A DNA stretch of 15,051 nucleotides, taken from the NCBI GenBank assembly GCA_900553205.1, contig USCK01000029.1, positions 1 through 15,051 of the forward strand. The letters are read 5' to 3'. The notes below the pieces were generated by a model. It saw only the letters and a list, made by a program, of their open reading frames with translations. It was not told where the DNA came from and ran no database searches. The stretch comes from an uncultured bacterium (GTDB lineage Bacteria > Cyanobacteriota > Vampirovibrionia > Gastranaerophilales > Gastranaerophilaceae). Positions 12,987 to 15,051 of the stretch are shown in pieces (position 1 is the first letter of the stretch; each line of letters opens with the position of its first letter). The position numbers were made by a program, and so were the translations under genes.

Positions 12987-14624
12987 TTATTGGTCAACAA
13001 TGTTGACTCTACCTGTTTGATTAATAACAATAGGTTTGTTTTGATGTTTGATATAATCACAAAGTAGTTTATCTTTATCGAATTCAAATACTTTTTCTTC
13101 TTTGCCTACATAATTTAGAGAAGAAACCTTATCTCCACCTCTCATAACAAAAGAATCTGCAGCAACTCTATATGTTTTTGTAGGACTAGGGTTCTTAATA
13201 TCTATTGGGGTTTCATTACCATTATCATCAACCTTTGACATTGATAACAATTCACCATCAGATTTTCTCACAGAATATTTCAAACCTGATACTGCAAACA
13301 ACCCTGGACGAGTATTTACAAGAGTTTTAGCAGTAAACTTGAACGCATCTACCAAATCTTTTTCTGTTACATTCGCTATAACCATTTGGTTATTAAATGG
13401 AGATAACATTTTTGCATCAAGGTTTGTAAATGTTCCTCGTTCAAAAGATGAACGCAAGTTTGCTGAGTTCAAGAACGCAATTTCTGTTCCTAATTCACTT
13501 TTCATTGCGTCAGCTACAAAGTTTGCCTGAGGATTTTCTTCTATCAATCTATTCTTAGGTTGAGGAAGTGCTGATTGAATATAACCGACTTCTTCAATAT
13601 TACCCATATCTTTTTCTAAAATCTCTTTATAAATAAGGTTTCTACCATATTTTGCTGTTGGAATAACATTATTTTGAACAGAAGTTATTAGACCATTTTT
13701 ATCAAATTCAACATTCAAGTTTCCGAAATATTCACCATCTTTACCTGCATTTGTAATAACAACAGGTTCGCCTGATTTTGAAGTCAAAAGATTTTCGCCA
13801 GGGGTAATACCTTTAACAAGGTTATGAGAATGACCACCTATAATAACATCTACTCCTGAAGTTTCTTTTGCCATTTGCTGGTCTAGTTTATAACCTAAGT
13901 GTGACAATAGAATAACTTTATTAATTCCTTCTTTATTGAATTTATCAACCTCAGCTTGAACACCCTTAATTGTATCTTCCATTGAATCTACCTGACAATC
14001 ATCGTAATAATCAGGGTGAGTGTATCTATCATTAATATCTACCGGAGAAACACCTATCAAACCATATTTTTGACCGTTCACTTCTTTTACATAAGAATTT
14101 ATGAATCTATCATTAATAGGTGCTTTGTTAGTTTCTTTATACAAACGTTCATGTTCTTTTGGATCTTTAATAACCTGTCTATAGTTTGCATCTATAAACT
14201 TTGTTTTTAAACCTCCTGTAAGCTTCATAAAGGTTTTTTGATCCATATCTAATTCGTGGTTTCCTACAGGTGATGCTTCATAGCCTGCCAAATCAAGGAA
14301 TTTTGCTACACCTTTATTCAAAGATACATTTCTTTCATCACCTAAGAAAGAATCACCACCGGTAACTCGTATATCAGCACTTTTTAAAGGAAGAATTGTT
14401 CTTTCCATTTTTGTTAATTGACCATGAAAATCATTGATGTATCCAATGTTTATTTTGGTCGGTTTGTTTTCATCTGTATTTTTAGCAGATGGCCAAAAAT
14501 ATTCAGCATTATTTTGTGTCGGTTTAGCTGTTTCCGACTGAACTTGAGAACCGTTTTGAGCTGTTGTCATTGGGGCAGTAACAGCTTGGAATCTAATATT
14601 GTTTGAGAAATTGTTAATATTCAT
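12987..14624 (-). CDS. 5'-nucleotidase / UDP-sugar hydrolase family metallophosphoesterase
   Basis: A 545-residue two-domain enzyme of the UshA/5'-nucleotidase type, expected to remove phosphate from nucleotides or split nucleotide sugars using two metal ions. The metallophosphoesterase domain (about 57-320) has all metal motifs: INDFHGQ (Asp65, His67), GGDSFLGD (Asp91), GNHELD (Asn122, His123), LLSHLG (His242) and GGHSHN (His265, His267). The C-terminal nucleotidase domain (about 345-540) has NFVADAMKSEL, LNSANLRSSF where many members read NGGxxR, LSPFNNQMVIA and YRVAADSFVMRGGD. The start is set at ATG 14624, with AGGTG 6 bases upstream; an ATG at 14651 would add nine residues and lacks this site. 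Unusually there is no Sec signal peptide: the N-terminus is MNINNFSNNIRFQA plus a Gln/Thr/Asn-rich linker to about 55. It lies 73 bases after ruvA and ends at a terminator. Confidence 0.88.
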   Translation of the reverse strand: MNINNFSNNIRFQAVTAPMTTAQNGSQVQSETAKPTQNNAEYFWPSAKNTDENKPTKINIGYINDFHGQLTKMERTILPLKSADIRVTGGDSFLGDERNVSLNKGVAKFLDLAGYEASPVGNHELDMDQKTFMKLTGGLKTKFIDANYRQVIKDPKEHERLYKETNKAPINDRFINSYVKEVNGQKYGLIGVSPVDINDRYTHPDYYDDCQVDSMEDTIKGVQAEVDKFNKEGINKVILLSHLGYKLDQQMAKETSGVDVIIGGHSHNLVKGITPGENLLTSKSGEPVVITNAGKDGEYFGNLNVEFDKNGLITSVQNNVIPTAKYGRNLIYKEILEKDMGNIEEVGYIQSALPQPKNRLIEENPQANFVADAMKSELGTEIAFLNSANLRSSFERGTFTNLDAKMLSPFNNQMVIANVTEKDLVDAFKFTAKTLVNTRPGLFAVSGLKYSVRKSDGELLSMSKVDDNGNETPIDIKNPSPTKTYRVAADSFVMRGGDKVSSLNYVGKEEKVFEFDKDKLLCDYIKHQNKPIVINQTGRVNIVDQ

Positions 14625-14697
14625 ATCACACACCTGTCTATTTAAAAACATATAATTCAGATTTTTTGCTAATAAAATCGGTGTTGTTAAGATATTG

Positions 14698-15051
14698 TTA
14701 CATTGATAAATGCTTCAGACATTCTCTCAATAATTCTTCGGAGTCATTAGAATTTACAAGCCTTGAAGAAACGACAGAGATTGCAGATTTTATTTCATCA
14801 TACTCATATCCCAAAGATTGAAGCACGGCAAAAGTATCTTGAGATGCTTGTGAATTAATAACTGAATCATTTTGTTTAATTGGCGCAATATTAGCTTTTA
14901 TTAACTTATCTCTTAATTCCAAAATAATTTTTTGCGCAAGTTTAGTACCAACCCCTTTAGCCAAAGTAAGCTCTTTGTAATCTTCGTTTATCACAAGCGA
15001 AATAAGATTACACGCATCAAACTTGCCCAACAAAGCCAGTGCCATTTTTGT
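14698..15051 (-). CDS. ruvA: Holliday junction helicase accessory protein RuvA, C-terminal part (cut by window edge)
   Basis: RuvA binds four-way DNA junctions and directs the RuvB branch-migration motor. The frame is open through the last base of the window, so the N-terminal OB domain is missing and the Met encoded at 15045 is internal (TKMALALLGKF, where RuvA proteins read GPKxALAIL). About 118 residues are visible. First come the paired helix-hairpin-helix motifs, with LTLAKGVGTKLAQKIILELR as the second hairpin matching the usual GIGKKTAERLIVE segment. A variable Asn/Ser/Gln-containing linker follows. Last is the C-terminal RuvB-contact domain (VLQSLGYEYDEIKSAI to LLRECLKHLS), in which LGY and the final helix are typical. 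The nucleotidase gene follows after 73 bases, without an obvious terminator between them. Confidence 0.92.
   Translation of the reverse strand, partial: TKMALALLGKFDACNLISLVINEDYKELTLAKGVGTKLAQKIILELRDKLIKANIAPIKQNDSVINSQASQDTFAVLQSLGYEYDEIKSAISVVSSRLVNSNDSEELLRECLKHLSM

Noticed and set aside
13339..14606. Plus-strand open frames opposite the nucleotidase gene
   Set aside because: All are contained in a gene with complete metal-binding motifs. They have no ribosome binding sites or recognisable domains.
15043..15045. ATG as the start of the right-edge gene
   Set aside because: It falls inside a conserved RuvA segment and the frame stays open to the window edge, so it is an internal Met.
1..15051. 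CRISPR arrays, tRNA or rRNA genes, insertion sequences, riboswitches
   Set aside because: I scanned by eye for regularly spaced repeats, cloverleaf-like patterns, transposase motifs and structured leaders. I found none beyond the hairpins listed. A computed covariance-model scan was not possible.

Overview
The window is AT-rich (roughly one-third G+C by eye) and gene-dense. It reads as an ordinary chromosomal stretch of a bacterium with an outer membrane, because a Kdo transferase for lipid A is present. The gene mix, the acidic extension on ribosomal protein S5 and the low G+C would fit a gut Gastranaerophilales/Vampirovibrionia (non-photosynthetic relatives of Cyanobacteria). That placement is inference, at about 50-60% confidence. 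No phage, insertion sequence, CRISPR array, tRNA or rRNA was seen.

Layout, left to right. (1) Positions 1-1758, minus strand: rpsE, rpmD, rplO and secY (secY cut by the window edge). This is the tail of the classical spc ribosomal operon, here starting at rpsE with its own putative promoter and separated from the preceding genes by a strong terminator hairpin. (2) Positions 1957-8043, minus strand: a compact six-gene run of polyprenyl synthase, signal peptidase I, a PabB-PabC fusion, PabA, a secreted GH13 alpha-amylase-like enzyme and Era. Neighbouring genes overlap or are separated by at most 18 bases. (3) Position 8099 onward, plus strand: Kdo transferase (waaA), divergent from the six-gene run across only 55 bases. 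It converges on and overlaps a small exported protein gene on the minus strand. (4) Positions 9785-11527, minus strand: rimP-nusA, with a near-consensus promoter and a terminator-shaped hairpin in the leader. (5) Positions 11742-12881, plus strand: an unusual subtilase-like protein. (6) Positions 12987-15051, minus strand: a two-domain 5'-nucleotidase family protein preceded by ruvA, which is cut by the right edge.

How the genes fit together. PabA, PabB and PabC activities are encoded in two overlapping ORFs and should make 4-aminobenzoate for folate. LepB would process Sec substrates, including the amylase three genes downstream in the same run. RimP and NusA are the usual 30S-maturation and transcription-factor pair. 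Most of the window is housekeeping. The parts that merit a second look are the subtilase-like protein with an atypical His motif and no signal peptide, the rimP-nusA leader hairpin, the back-to-back apparently leaderless starts at 8043/8099, the split spc operon, and the divergent GH13 enzyme and polyprenyl synthase.
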